A stretch of DNA of 42,661 nt from a virus: the IMG/VR virus record IMGVR_UViG_3300033388_005341, positions 1 to 42,661 of that record; one strand, given 5' to 3'. A program made the position numbers and the translations under genes. Under the pieces are notes generated by a model. The model had not been told where the DNA came from and did no database searches. It saw only the letters and a program-made list of their open reading frames with translations. Of the stretch, positions 33,810-40,083 are shown in pieces; within the stretch, counting starts at the first letter, position 1, and the number at the start of each line of letters is the position of its first letter.

Positions 33810-34244
33810 ATGAGATTGATTGATACTAATGATTTAAGAAAGGCGGCACAAGTCGTTTATTTAGTTACAGATAAAAATCTTGGAAATGTTATATCAAGCA
33901 AACTAAATAAAGCAGCTACAGTCATAGATGAGTTACAAGACTTAGTAGTCTGGATGACGGGCTGTGGATATGATTTTTGCCAGCATAAATATTTTCGTGA
34001 TAAAGTTGATGAATTGTTAGAGATATATTCAGATTTAGAAAAGAATCAGGTTGAAGATGTGAAAAGTTTATATGCTATGGGGACTGTTTGTCGTGTCGAG
34101 GAGTCTACATATGATTATGCTGATGTATACGAAGAAAATTACAACTCAATATTGACTATTCCTCTTTTGGAATTTGAGGGCAAGCGTGTTGAGGTTACAG
34201 TTAAAGTAATAGAAAAAGAAATACTAAATGGTCAAGTCAAATAA
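33810..34244 (+). CDS. 144-residue acidic protein, unknown
   Basis: AAAAGGAA lies upstream. Helical N-terminal half (VIDELQDLVVWMTGCGYDF; KVDELLEIYSDLEK) and beta C-terminal half (ILTIPLLEFEGKRVEVTVKVIEK). No known motif. Very acidic, as many phage inhibitors of host proteins are, but nothing specific supports that. Confidence 0.55.
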   Translation: MRLIDTNDLRKAAQVVYLVTDKNLGNVISSKLNKAATVIDELQDLVVWMTGCGYDFCQHKYFRDKVDELLEIYSDLEKNQVEDVKSLYAMGTVCRVEESTYDYADVYEENYNSILTIPLLEFEGKRVEVTVKVIEKEILNGQVK

Positions 34245-34256
34245 AAGGAGGATATT

Positions 34257-34403
34257 ATGGATACGATGGAATTAATTCAAGAGGCTTATACAAAGGTTGC
34301 TGATGGCATGAAACGAGTCGACCTTGAAAACAATGAAGGTGTGTCGGTTAAAGCATACCGAGCGGGTGCAATTATTAGGATAGATATTAAAGAAGATGAA
34401 TAG
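34257..34403 (+). CDS. 48-residue acidic protein, unknown
   Basis: AGGAGG precedes ATG 34257, and the stop TAG leads straight into the next gene's AGGAGG. A short helix then beta strands (RAGAIIRIDIKEDE). It probably belongs with the following gene. No family. Confidence 0.5.
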   Translation: MDTMELIQEAYTKVADGMKRVDLENNEGVSVKAYRAGAIIRIDIKEDE

Positions 34404-34413
34404 GAGGCTAGAT

Positions 34414-34680
34414 ATGTATAAAACGAAATTAATAGCTTTATTAGAGGGGTTAGAATGCCAGAATATAGGAAGATTGATAGAGACATCATCTGAACACCTG
34501 AGAACAATAGGAATCACGATAGCAAAATATGCTAAAATTGGCGCCGAAAGTGATACTGCTGATATAATCAACGCTATGTACTCGGATGATGAGAGATCGG
34601 TGCGAGATTTGGAAAACATATCGGGTGCTCATAAAAACGCGCCATATACCAAAACCGTCAAGAAAAAAAAGTATGGATGA
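34414..34680 (+). CDS. 88-residue protein, unknown
   Basis: I chose ATG 34414, seven bases from AGGAGG, over an upstream ATG inside that site. It is helical with a basic tail (TKTVKKKKYG). No motif. Followed by a 97-base gap with GC-rich imperfect repeats (GGCCAGTATTGGC at about 34695-34707). Confidence 0.5.
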   Translation: MYKTKLIALLEGLECQNIGRLIETSSEHLRTIGITIAKYAKIGAESDTADIINAMYSDDERSVRDLENISGAHKNAPYTKTVKKKKYG

Positions 34681-34777
34681 GATCAACAGACGATTGGCCA
34701 GTATTGGCATATAGCCAGCTATTTCAGCAGAGCAGAAAGCCGTTTTTGCAGACTAAAATATCATCTGGAGCAACTAT

Positions 34778-35026
34778 ATGATTTCAGATTATGAGATAGA
34801 TATGATATTGGAAAAGGCGGAAAGTTGCTTCAACCAAACATCTGGATTTCGAGGGAAATGCAGGAGAAAATATTTCCTTGAGTGCCTTCGCATCTCACTG
34901 CACGATACGCAGTCGGGGATGAATGTTGGGGTATGCCATAGTTGTCTCGGCACAGGATATGATGAGTCGGTGGGTAGCCAAGCGTTTGGCTGCGCCTCAG
35001 ATGCAAAGCGCCAGCTTTCAAAATAA
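34778..35026 (+). CDS. 82-residue Cys-containing protein, unknown
   Basis: GGAG lies upstream. CHSCLGTGYDE (about 53-63) is a DnaJ-type CxxCxGxG half-site, and two further Cys occur earlier (CFNQ, CRRKYFLEC). A single zinc site is plausible. No family recognised. It is followed by AGGAGGT and the next small gene. Confidence 0.5.
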   Translation: MISDYEIDMILEKAESCFNQTSGFRGKCRRKYFLECLRISLHDTQSGMNVGVCHSCLGTGYDESVGSQAFGCASDAKRQLSK

Positions 35027-35047
35027 CAAAAAAGGAGGTGGATAAAA

Positions 35048-35221
35048 ATGGGAGAGAGATCATTTAATAAGTACGCGAATTTGACCAAGCTATTTTGGTT
35101 GCTTTTCAGGCCGTTATTTGTAAAAGCGGCCGCATCGTCTGACTCAGATATAGATGATGAAATGATTAAAGTTGCGGATGCCGTTATGAATTCGGGCATA
35201 ACGTATGATGATATTAAATAA
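35048..35221 (+). CDS. 57-residue protein, unknown
   Basis: AGGAGG precedes ATG 35048. A hydrophobic N-terminal helix (LTKLFWLLFRPLFVKAAA) could be membrane-associated, and an acidic helix follows. A perfect hairpin lies just after the stop. Function unknown. Confidence 0.5.
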   Translation: MGERSFNKYANLTKLFWLLFRPLFVKAAASSDSDIDDEMIKVADAVMNSGITYDDIK

Positions 35222-35224
35222 GAT

Positions 35225-35264
35225 AGCTGTGGGTGAGCCGGTTTTTGCTCACCTGCAGGTCAGC
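35225..35264 (+). repeat. Two-stem hairpin after small gene (attC-like shape)
   Basis: The inner stem GGTGAGC/GCTCACC (35232-35238, 35247-35253) is perfect. An outer TAGCTG/CAGCTA pair encloses it with unpaired bases between. Imperfect, nested stems after a gene end resemble integron attC sites in outline, and TCAGCTAA recurs near 36246. It could equally be an mRNA terminator or stabiliser. Confidence 0.4.
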
Positions 35265-35294
35265 TAATCATTATATATTGGAGGAAAATTTACA

Positions 35295-35408
35295 TTGAAA
35301 TATCCTAATTTTGAAGAATATATAGAATGCCCAAATCACGATAGTGGGTATGGATGGTTCACTATTACACCTATATTTGTAGGGTTATTTATTTCTATAA
35401 GAAGTTGA
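35295..35408 (+). CDS. Possible 37-residue protein (TTG start)
   Basis: GGAGG (35280-35284) is ten bases before TTG 35295, and the frame runs to TGA 35406. It encodes a polar start and hydrophobic end (PIFVGLFISI). The non-ATG start, long spacing and short length make it doubtful. Confidence 0.3.
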   Translation: MKYPNFEEYIECPNHDSGYGWFTITPIFVGLFISIRS

Positions 35409-35448
35409 CAGGCAAGCCAGTAAGCATAACTTGGTACAAACTATAAGC

Positions 35449-35492
35449 ATAACCAGAAAATGCGCAGGATGACAAAAGCTGCGCCGTTGAAC
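35449..35492 (+). repeat. 28-bp repeat, copy 2, with adjoining inverted repeat
   Basis: 35449-35476 repeats 33255-33282 with two mismatches. It continues into GCGCA (35462-35466) paired with TGCGC (35480-35484), then GTTGAAC (35486-35492), which fits the GTTRRRY core of integron attC sites. The upstream ATAAC would be the imperfect partner. Reported as attC-like only: no integrase or full consensus was seen. Confidence 0.4.
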
Positions 35493-35522
35493 TAAATTGT
35501 TATATTGCTTAGGAGGTAAAGC

Positions 35523-35813
35523 ATGAATAAATACTTTACGTATGACCCAGAAAATAATGCATTTGAAACATATGCAACATTTGAAGAACAAGCAAAGGCC
35601 GCTGAGGAAATAATAAAAAGTTATCTGGATGCTGATAATAGTTGGCCAGAAGAAGTTACAGGAATTATATACGGCATTGTTACAGGAAGAGCAACAAAAT
35701 GCGATGTTGTAAACCGGCCTGAAAAACTGGATGATGATGGCTATGATGAAGAAGGACAATACTGGCCAGAAGAAATTGACTATTTTTGTAATTATGAGAT
35801 GGCTGCAATATAA
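35523..35813 (+). CDS. 96-residue acidic protein, unknown
   Basis: AGGAGG is ahead of ATG 35523. Highly acidic with an N-terminal YDPENNAFETYATFEEQA and a middle GIIYGIVTGRATKCDV. Resembles small phage or cassette proteins that I have no name for. Flanked by GC-rich intergenic repeats on both sides. Confidence 0.5.
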   Translation: MNKYFTYDPENNAFETYATFEEQAKAAEEIIKSYLDADNSWPEEVTGIIYGIVTGRATKCDVVNRPEKLDDDGYDEEGQYWPEEIDYFCNYEMAAI

Positions 35814-35880
35814 TCAGGTGCTTGATTCAGGTGGCAAGAAGCCGCCGCAAGGCAGCTAAAACGCTATGCAAGAAGGACAA

Positions 35881-35991
35881 ATGAGATATAAAATAAGAGA
35901 AAGACATTTCGGTCATTTGGCGCAGGCTAAAAATGGCGCAGATGAAAAATGGTGTAAAAAACACAAATATGAGATTGAAGAGGTTACATAA
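35881..35991 (+). CDS. Possible 36-residue basic protein
   Basis: AAGGA is only three bases from ATG 35881. The frame ends at TAA 35989, which is followed at once by the 13-base repeat ACACTTAATGGTT (35991-36003). Basic, with HFGHLAQAKNGADEKWCKK. Short but plausibly real. Confidence 0.35.
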   Translation: MRYKIRERHFGHLAQAKNGADEKWCKKHKYEIEEVT

Positions 35992-36028
35992 CACTTAATG
36001 GTTGAGATGCCGAAAATGGAGAAGGAAA

Positions 36029-36262
36029 ATGATTAAAAAATTGACACGCGAAGAACTTGATAAAATATGCGACATAGTATGGTGGCTTAAAGGATTCGAG
36101 GCAGGCACGAACGGCTCTTTCAAATCATGCGCTTTTGATAAAACTCACCTTGGGGCATTAGAAGAAGCATTAAAAAACGAAAAAGAGTTGACATATGGGT
36201 CGCCTGTCTTGCCGTTGAACCCAGCAGCAAAAAACAGCCCTGACAAGTCAGCTAAACCGTGA
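36029..36262 (+). CDS. 77-residue protein, unknown
   Basis: I chose ATG 36029 with AAGGA upstream. The further upstream in-frame ATG (36002) overlaps the repeat and has no ribosome-binding site. Helical start (LTREELDKICDIVWWLKGF). The last 20 residues derive from the GC-rich repeat-like sequence that includes CCGTTGAAC, so the C terminus may be a read-in of that element. Confidence 0.45.
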   Translation: MIKKLTREELDKICDIVWWLKGFEAGTNGSFKSCAFDKTHLGALEEALKNEKELTYGSPVLPLNPAAKNSPDKSAKP

Positions 36263-36279
36263 TATTTTGAGAGGGAAAG

Positions 36280-36954
36280 ATGAATCTCGTAATTACAAAA
36301 ATTGACGCCGTAGACATCCAAGATGCGTGGTTTCAGTGTATCGCTAGAATACTGGAGGACGGTTTTAAATATGAAATTCAACACGGCTCTTACATAGGGC
36401 AGACACGGCTTGAGTTCGATCATATCGTCATATACATCAAACATCCTTATTCAGAACCTTATGACACTATGCTCCCTCAGATACCGATTCATCTGAATAT
36501 TCCAAATCCTGTGGCAAACGGATATGTGGAGCAATACCTGCCGTATCTGATGACGGATCACATCGAATCGGGTGAACAATATACTTACGGAGCGAGAATT
36601 TGTGGGCAAATCCCCCACTGGATTGACGTGCTTAAAAAAACTCCAAACACCAATCAGGCTGTTTTGCAAGTCGCCCGGCAAGATGATTATCAGCTAGATG
36701 ATCCCCCTTGCCTGCGGCACATTGATATGCGGATTAGAGAAAATGCGTTAATTTTTTACCCTTATTTTCGATCTTGGGATTTGTGGGGAGGATTTCCCGC
36801 GAATCTCGCCGGAATCGCCGTAATGCAGAAAACCATGGCAGATGAGATCGGTGTTGTGGCAGGTCCGATCGTGGCGGCTAGCAAAGGGCTGCACATTTAC
36901 GGCTACGTTGAAGAACTGGCGAAGATCAGGGCTGGAAAATCCCTTTTCCCCTGA
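36280..36954 (+). CDS. Thymidylate synthase-family enzyme (dUMP C5-modifying)
   Basis: A 224-residue protein aligning with the second half of thymidylate synthases: nucleophile C144 in DPPCLRHID, phosphate-binding R164-S165 with D167 in YFRSWDLWGGFPANLAG, N175 at the place of E. coli Asn177, and H205-x-Y207 in KGLHIYG. Known family logic is that Asn here selects uracil, whereas dCMP hydroxymethylases have Asp. It should therefore act on dUMP to give dTMP or a 5-hydroxymethyl product. It is GC-richer than the phage average and shorter than classical TS (264), like archaeal and some phage forms. A terminator follows. Confidence 0.8.
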   Translation: MNLVITKIDAVDIQDAWFQCIARILEDGFKYEIQHGSYIGQTRLEFDHIVIYIKHPYSEPYDTMLPQIPIHLNIPNPVANGYVEQYLPYLMTDHIESGEQYTYGARICGQIPHWIDVLKKTPNTNQAVLQVARQDDYQLDDPPCLRHIDMRIRENALIFYPYFRSWDLWGGFPANLAGIAVMQKTMADEIGVVAGPIVAASKGLHIYGYVEELAKIRAGKSLFP

Positions 36955-36986
36955 AAAAGAACCTCCCCTTTTTTCAGGGAAAAAGA

Positions 36987-37007
36987 GTAAGTTGTTGAAA
37001 ACAACAT
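36987..37007 (+). repeat. Junction hairpin downstream of TS-like gene
   Basis: GTAAGTTGTTGAAAACAACA has a GTTGTT/AACAAC stem with a four-base loop. It lies 33 bases after the TS-like stop and before the terminator. Another copy is 100 bases on (37093). Same family as 1697, 26431 and 42279. Confidence 0.6.
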
Positions 37008-37038
37008 TCTTTTCTTTTAAAAAAGGTTACTTCGGGGG

Positions 37039-37075
37039 GCGCCATTTCTCTAGAGAGGGATGGCGCTTTTCTTTT
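37039..37075 (+). terminator. Intrinsic terminator after TS-like gene
   Basis: GCGCCAT (37039-37045) pairs with ATGGCGC (37060-37066), with CTCTAGAG in the loop able to extend the stem. TTTTCTTTTTC follows. This is a clear rho-independent terminator for rightward transcription of the orphan-gene region. Confidence 0.8.
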
Positions 37076-37092
37076 TCTTCCTCACGATTATT

Positions 37093-37115
37093 GTAAGTTG
37101 TTTCTAAAACAACAA
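37093..37115 (+). repeat. Junction hairpin, second copy in gene-free region
   Basis: GTAAGTTGTTTCTAAAACAACA repeats the 36987 element with a longer loop. No gene adjoins it, which argues against a purely translational role. An A-rich stretch and AAAGGCCTTTC-like inverted sequence follow. Confidence 0.55.
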
Positions 37116-37269
37116 AAAAGGCCTTTCTCTTTTTTAGAGAAAAAGGGAAAAACCTTTTCTAAAAAGGAAAAAAGGGAAAGTTTTGGCGTTTTTCTAGAGT
37201 TTTGTTAAACAAATTGTTTGCGCTTAAACCCCTGTTTTTATTGGCTTTTCTTTTGTGAAGAAAAGCCCT

Positions 37270-37606
37270 CCCTATATCCAAAATCAAAACAAGCTTCCCC
37301 GAAAATCGTTTAACAAAGCTCTAGACCCTCTCAAGGCCTAGAAGGCGCTTTTGAGCGAGCTCTAGCCGCTCAAAAGGCCTAGAAGCCTCTGAGAAGGCTA
37401 GAGGGTTGAGGCTGAGACTAGAGCTCTGTTTCTTTTATTTATTTTTTTTTTTTTTTTTTTTTAATATATAACCTAGATCTAGCGTTTTTTCGCCTAGAGC
37501 TCTTTTTCTAAAACTAGAGATTTTGAGAGAGCCTAGAGCTCCTCAGGGGCCTAGAGCTCTGTTTAACAAAATATCGGGAAGCTTGTTTCAAAATGGGATA
37601 TGGGGA
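37270..37606. repeat. Imperfect inverted repeat with ~55-bp arms
   Basis: The arm 37270-37324 (containing AACAAGCTTCCCC and GTTTAACAAAGCTCTAG) is the approximate reverse complement of 37551-37606 (CTAGAGCTCTGTTTAACAAA then CGGGAAGCTTGTTT). A third related copy in direct orientation lies at about 37628-37682. The interior carries a nested perfect stem CTTTTGAGCG/CGCTCAAAAG (37348-37357, 37367-37376) and the 21-T tract. Confidence 0.6.
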
Positions 37607-37860
37607 CTCCTTTTGTTTTGGCCGAAAACCCCTATAAAATCAACCACTTACCCGTAAACAAAACGTTAAACAAAGCTCTAGCCTCCTCCCCTCAAAAAAG
37701 AGCGCCAAAATTTTTTAAAATCTAGAGCTTCTAAAACTTCTAGAAAGGGATTTTTGAAAACTCTAGAACGCTAAAAACTCTAGAACGGGATGCTAGCGAT
37801 ACTCTCGACCAAAAAAACTACTAGTCTAACTAATCGAACCTTCTTCCTTTCGGAAGAGCT

Positions 37861-37966
37861 CTAGGAAAGCCCTTTGCTCTCTAGGAAGAACTATCGCAAA
37901 GCCCTTCGGGCGTCGGGCGCTAGGAACTAGGAAAGCCCTTCACTCCCTAGGAAGAACTATCACAAA
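37861..37966 (+). repeat. Tandem 40-bp direct repeats
   Basis: 37861-37900 and 37927-37966 match at 36 of 40 bases (both begin CTAGGAAAGCCCTT and contain CTAGGAAGAACTATC). Diverged partial copies follow near 37993 and 38055. Spacing is 66 bases. They look like a decaying tandem array, possibly binding sites. Confidence 0.65.
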
Positions 37967-38429
37967 ATCTCTAGGTTTCTCGGGCGCCAAGTTCTAGGAA
38001 GGGCTTTCGCTCGATTTTCCGGGCGCTCTTCGGAGCGCTTCAGTTTTCTCAGAATCTAGGAAGAACGCTCCCCAGCTCTAGGGCAAAGCCCCAACCCTTG
38101 TAAACTGGGGCTTTGAGCGATGTAGTTTTCTAAAGGAAAAATGTAGAACAAAGCGCCTGAGCTCTAGGACAAAAAGCGCCTGAGATGTAAAATGGGCGCC
38201 CGCCCTACAAAGCTGGGGGTTTGAGAGATGTAAGTAGAAAAAATTGCCTAGTATTTTGTTAGACAAAAAGTAGGAAAAGTTTGTAGGATGAAAAAATAAA
38301 AAAATAAATGAAAATTGAAAGGTTGAAAACCTCAACTAGTTTTGAGCATATACCCGAAATGCAACCAAAAACCCTAAGCTGTAGAATTCTACAAGAAAAT
38401 CTCTAGGCTGAAAATCTCAAAATGTAAAG

Positions 38430-38612
38430 TGACCGGGTGGTCATGATCTAGCTGTTACTTTGTGGTACTGTCACTTTGTGGCACCCGAAAAAAGGGGTCA
38501 AGTCCACTCTTGACTGCAACTTTTTTTAAACTTAACGTTAACGTCAACTAGAGGTTTTTTCAAAAAACTGGAGGTTTTTAAACCTCGAAAACGGTGACTG
38601 ACACGTCAGTCA
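38430..38612. repeat. Cluster of perfect palindromes
   Basis: In 183 bases there are five inverted repeats: TGACC-GGGT-GGTCA (38430-38443), GTCAAG-TCCACT-CTTGAC (38497-38514) followed by a T-run, TTAACGTTAA near 38535, GAGGTTTTTAAACCTC (38571-38586) and TGACTGAC-AC-GTCAGTCA (38595-38612). A direct repeat ACTTTGTGG occurs near 38457 and 38473. Such density is typical of origins or regulatory hubs rather than filler. Confidence 0.6.
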
Positions 38613-38631
38613 GTTTCAGCCCCACAAAAAA

Positions 38632-38661
38632 AAGGCGCCGGAGGAAAACCCCCGGCGCCTT
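38632..38661 (-). terminator. Intrinsic terminator for the leftward genes
   Basis: AAGGCGCCGG pairs perfectly with CCGGCGCCTT around a ten-base loop. On the minus strand the stem is followed by a run of nine T (plus-strand A at 38625-38633). It ends leftward transcription of the three minus-strand genes. Confidence 0.85.
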
Positions 38662-38739
38662 CGATTTATCAAATGCAAAAATCCCCGAAAACCGTTGATC
38701 TAGGCCACCTCAACAACCTAGGCCAGTCATAAACTGTAA

Positions 38740-38907
38740 TTAGCGATACCGCAATCCATAGTAGCGTTCGTAATGCCGATATGTAGTAAAACCGGCTTCC
38801 ACCAACCACATTAATCCTGCCGTTATATCCTCAAGCTCCAGCTCACTCACAATCCTACCCGCAATCTTACTCACAATCTCATCCACAATCTCACCCATAT
38901 CTTTCAT
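38740..38907 (-). CDS. 55-residue minus-strand protein, unknown
   Basis: It starts at ATG 38907-38905 with AGGAGGG upstream and ends at TAA 38742-38740. It overlaps the previous leftward gene by four bases (ATGA). N-terminal amphipathic helix with Ile/Val every third to fourth residue (IVDEIVSKIAGRIVSELE), then aromatic-rich end (YRHYERYYGLRYR). Unknown. Good translation signals. Confidence 0.6.
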   Translation of the reverse strand: MKDMGEIVDEIVSKIAGRIVSELELEDITAGLMWLVEAGFTTYRHYERYYGLRYR

Positions 38908-39080
38908 TTCAAACTTCCCTCCTTTCCCTCATGTGCCATCTTCATCCTAGCAAGCAGTATTTTCCGATACTCCTCGCACAGCGCTAAAATGTAGTGATGC
39001 CCGATTCCTTTCCTAGCCGCTAACTCAGGCACTGGAGTGTGAATATGCTCCAGCGCCGTCTCAACCGTAATTTTTTTCAT
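38904..39080 (-). CDS. 58-residue minus-strand protein, unknown
   Basis: I chose the ATG at 39080, with AAAGGA upstream, over an in-frame ATG about 50 bases earlier that lacks one. Helical, basic (HIHTPVPELAARKGIGHHY; EEYRKILLARMKM). The middle ALxxAxRKGIGxHY part hints at a helix-turn-helix, not firmly. Middle gene of a three-gene leftward operon. Confidence 0.55.
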   Translation of the reverse strand: MKKITVETALEHIHTPVPELAARKGIGHHYILALCEEYRKILLARMKMAHEGKEGSLK

Positions 39081-39161
39081 TTCATATCCTTTATATAAGG
39101 GTTTATCCGACCGGAGTAATCTAAGCATCACCCCGGTCGAAAACGAGCTAAAGACAAGCGC

Positions 39162-39557
39162 TTACGTTTCTTCAGCAGTCAATTTTTTATATAACGCCAT
39201 AGCCATTGCGATATTTTTTCGCCTTGCCATATCCATAATATCTACGACGTTTTGAAGCGTCAAAACGCCGTCATTAACTCCGTCAATACATGCCTGTTTC
39301 AATGTGTCAATAGCTCCACCAGATGCAAACTCAATTTGAGTGAAGTATTGCGTTACCTTTTCTTGTGCATCCGCTTGAGATTTGATGCGAGGACGCAAAG
39401 TTACATCAAAGTTACTTTGTTTCACGGCAATAGCAAACAATACCTCATTGATTTTACTTCCATACAGCTTAAGAGCATCGTCATAGTTAGCTGGTACATC
39501 GACCTTTACGCTGCTAAATTTTGCTTTTGCTTGGTGGTTTTTAATTGTTCTTTTCAT
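39162..39557 (-). CDS. 131-residue minus-strand protein, unknown
   Basis: The start at 39557 has AAGGA seven bases upstream. The frame is open further upstream but without signals. N-terminal basic segment (MKRTIKNHQAKAKF), then helices (YDDALKLYGSKINEVLFAIAV) and a C-terminal helix pair. First gene of the leftward operon, with a promoter at 39705-39733. Possibly a regulator opposed to the rightward anti-defence operon, by position only. Confidence 0.6.
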   Translation of the reverse strand: MKRTIKNHQAKAKFSSVKVDVPANYDDALKLYGSKINEVLFAIAVKQSNFDVTLRPRIKSQADAQEKVTQYFTQIEFASGGAIDTLKQACIDGVNDGVLTLQNVVDIMDMARRKNIAMAMALYKKLTAEET

Positions 39558-39660
39558 CGGTCTATCCTTTATATATAAGATTATGGTTACATATGCTCGC
39601 AGTGATTGCATCACCATCATATACACGTTACATAACCATGTATATTGCTTTGTACTCAAA

Positions 39661-39735
39661 GCTTGACAATACATGGCAAGCGCCATTTATCTCAGTTGAT
39701 TTCACATATAACAAGGGGGTTCCTAGTTGTCAAGC
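39661..39735. promoter_or_regulatory. Inverted repeat GCTTGACAA ... TTGTCAAGC flanking leftward promoter
   Basis: GCTTGACAA (39661-39669) and TTGTCAAGC (39727-39735) are exact reverse complements 57 bases apart, one containing the leftward -35 box. A regulator binding both could loop the DNA and shut the promoter. Confidence 0.45.
39705..39733 (-). promoter_or_regulatory. Sigma-70-type promoter for leftward operon
   Basis: On the minus strand TTGACA (39733-39728) is a perfect -35, spaced 17 bases from TATATG (39710-39705), a four-of-six -10. The start of transcription would be near 39698, about 140 bases upstream of the 131-residue protein's ATG. Confidence 0.65.
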
Positions 39736-39898
39736 ATTTTTTTCAATATTTTTTTATTTTTTTTATTACTAGCCTTAACCCCGATAACTAGCTAAAATCA
39801 TTGAGAAAAAATTGCATTTTTTCTTGACTTTTCCACAAAACCTTGGTATCAGTGGATTCATGGACAGATATTGTTTTAAAAATTTAAAGTTTAAAAAC
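39736..39898. other. AT-rich gap upstream of sigma-54-like promoters
   Basis: This stretch has T and A tracts (39738-39768) and no credible gene. It could hold an activator-binding or bent-DNA region upstream of the -24/-12 promoters, as such promoters usually require an enhancer-bound activator 80-150 bases upstream. I see no clear activator palindrome. Confidence 0.35.
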
Positions 39899-39914
39899 TG
39901 GCACAATTTTTGCT
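39899..39914 (+). promoter_or_regulatory. Sigma-54 (-24/-12) promoter, first copy
   Basis: TGGCACAATTTTTGCT fits the consensus TGGCACRNNNNTTGCW at every position, with GG and GC correctly ten bases apart. The preceding base C also fits. It points rightward toward the operon at 40198. A near-duplicate lies 80 bases downstream. Confidence 0.7.
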
Positions 39915-39932
39915 ATGCAATTTCCATGCCAA

Positions 39933-39949
39933 ATGACGCAGTGCGTCAT
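39933..39949. promoter_or_regulatory. Perfect 17-bp palindrome ATGACGCAGTGCGTCAT
   Basis: ATGACGCA and TGCGTCAT flank a single G. It lies between the two sigma-54-like promoters, starting 19 bases past the first -12 element and 30 before the second -24. This is a natural place for a repressor or activator dimer. Confidence 0.6.
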
Positions 39950-39978
39950 AAAAAACTTTTTTCTCGATTTTTAAAAAT

Positions 39979-39994
39979 TGGCATGATTTTTGCA
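39979..39994 (+). promoter_or_regulatory. Sigma-54 (-24/-12) promoter, second copy
   Basis: TGGCATGATTTTTGCA matches the consensus except T for C at the sixth base, a common substitution. The surrounding TTTAAAAAYTGGCA and a downstream CCATGCCA are shared with the first copy, so the unit was duplicated. The start would be about 195 bases ahead of the ATG at 40198. Confidence 0.7.
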
Positions 39995-40083
39995 ATACCA
40001 AAAACCATGCCAACAAAAACTCACCTAGGCGAAAATTTTCCGCTAGTAAAAATCCCAGAAAATTCAGGCGCAAAAATATTTTA

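Larger units (their letters stand above)
36955..38739. other. 1.8-kb gene-free region rich in CTAG, repeats and hairpins
   Basis: No frame here has a ribosome-binding site or sensible protein. From about 37050 to 38720 there are some 38 CTAG tetramers, several times what base composition predicts. The region holds an imperfect inverted repeat with ~55-base arms, a 21-T tract (37442-37462), 40-base direct repeats, and a cluster of perfect palindromes toward its right end. It lies where rightward and leftward transcription meet. A structured RNA, a replication origin or a recombination hot-spot are all possible. Confidence 0.8.

Noticed and set aside
32863-36003. A transposon bounded by the 13-base repeat ACACTTAATGGTT
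   Set aside because: No transposase, no terminal inverted repeats and no target duplication beyond the short repeat itself. Retained only as part of the cassette-like finding.
36842-37096. Plus-strand open frame of 84 codons overlapping the TS-like gene's end
   Set aside because: It is in another frame of the TS-like gene, runs through the terminator, has no ribosome-binding site and encodes low-complexity Phe/Lys/Ser sequence.
37800-37860. Possible tRNA-like sequence (AATCGAACC and a short stem)
   Set aside because: No cloverleaf could be drawn: the acceptor and anticodon arms do not pair and no T-loop TTCGAAT box is properly placed.
37861-37966. CRISPR array
   Set aside because: Only two good 40-base copies with 26 bases between them, diverging copies after that, and spacing not uniform. 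This is a decaying tandem repeat, not repeat-spacer units.
38078-38335. Minus-strand open frame of 85 codons in the CTAG-rich region
   Set aside because: No ribosome-binding site, Phe-rich low-complexity product, and it lies across direct repeats downstream of the leftward terminator.
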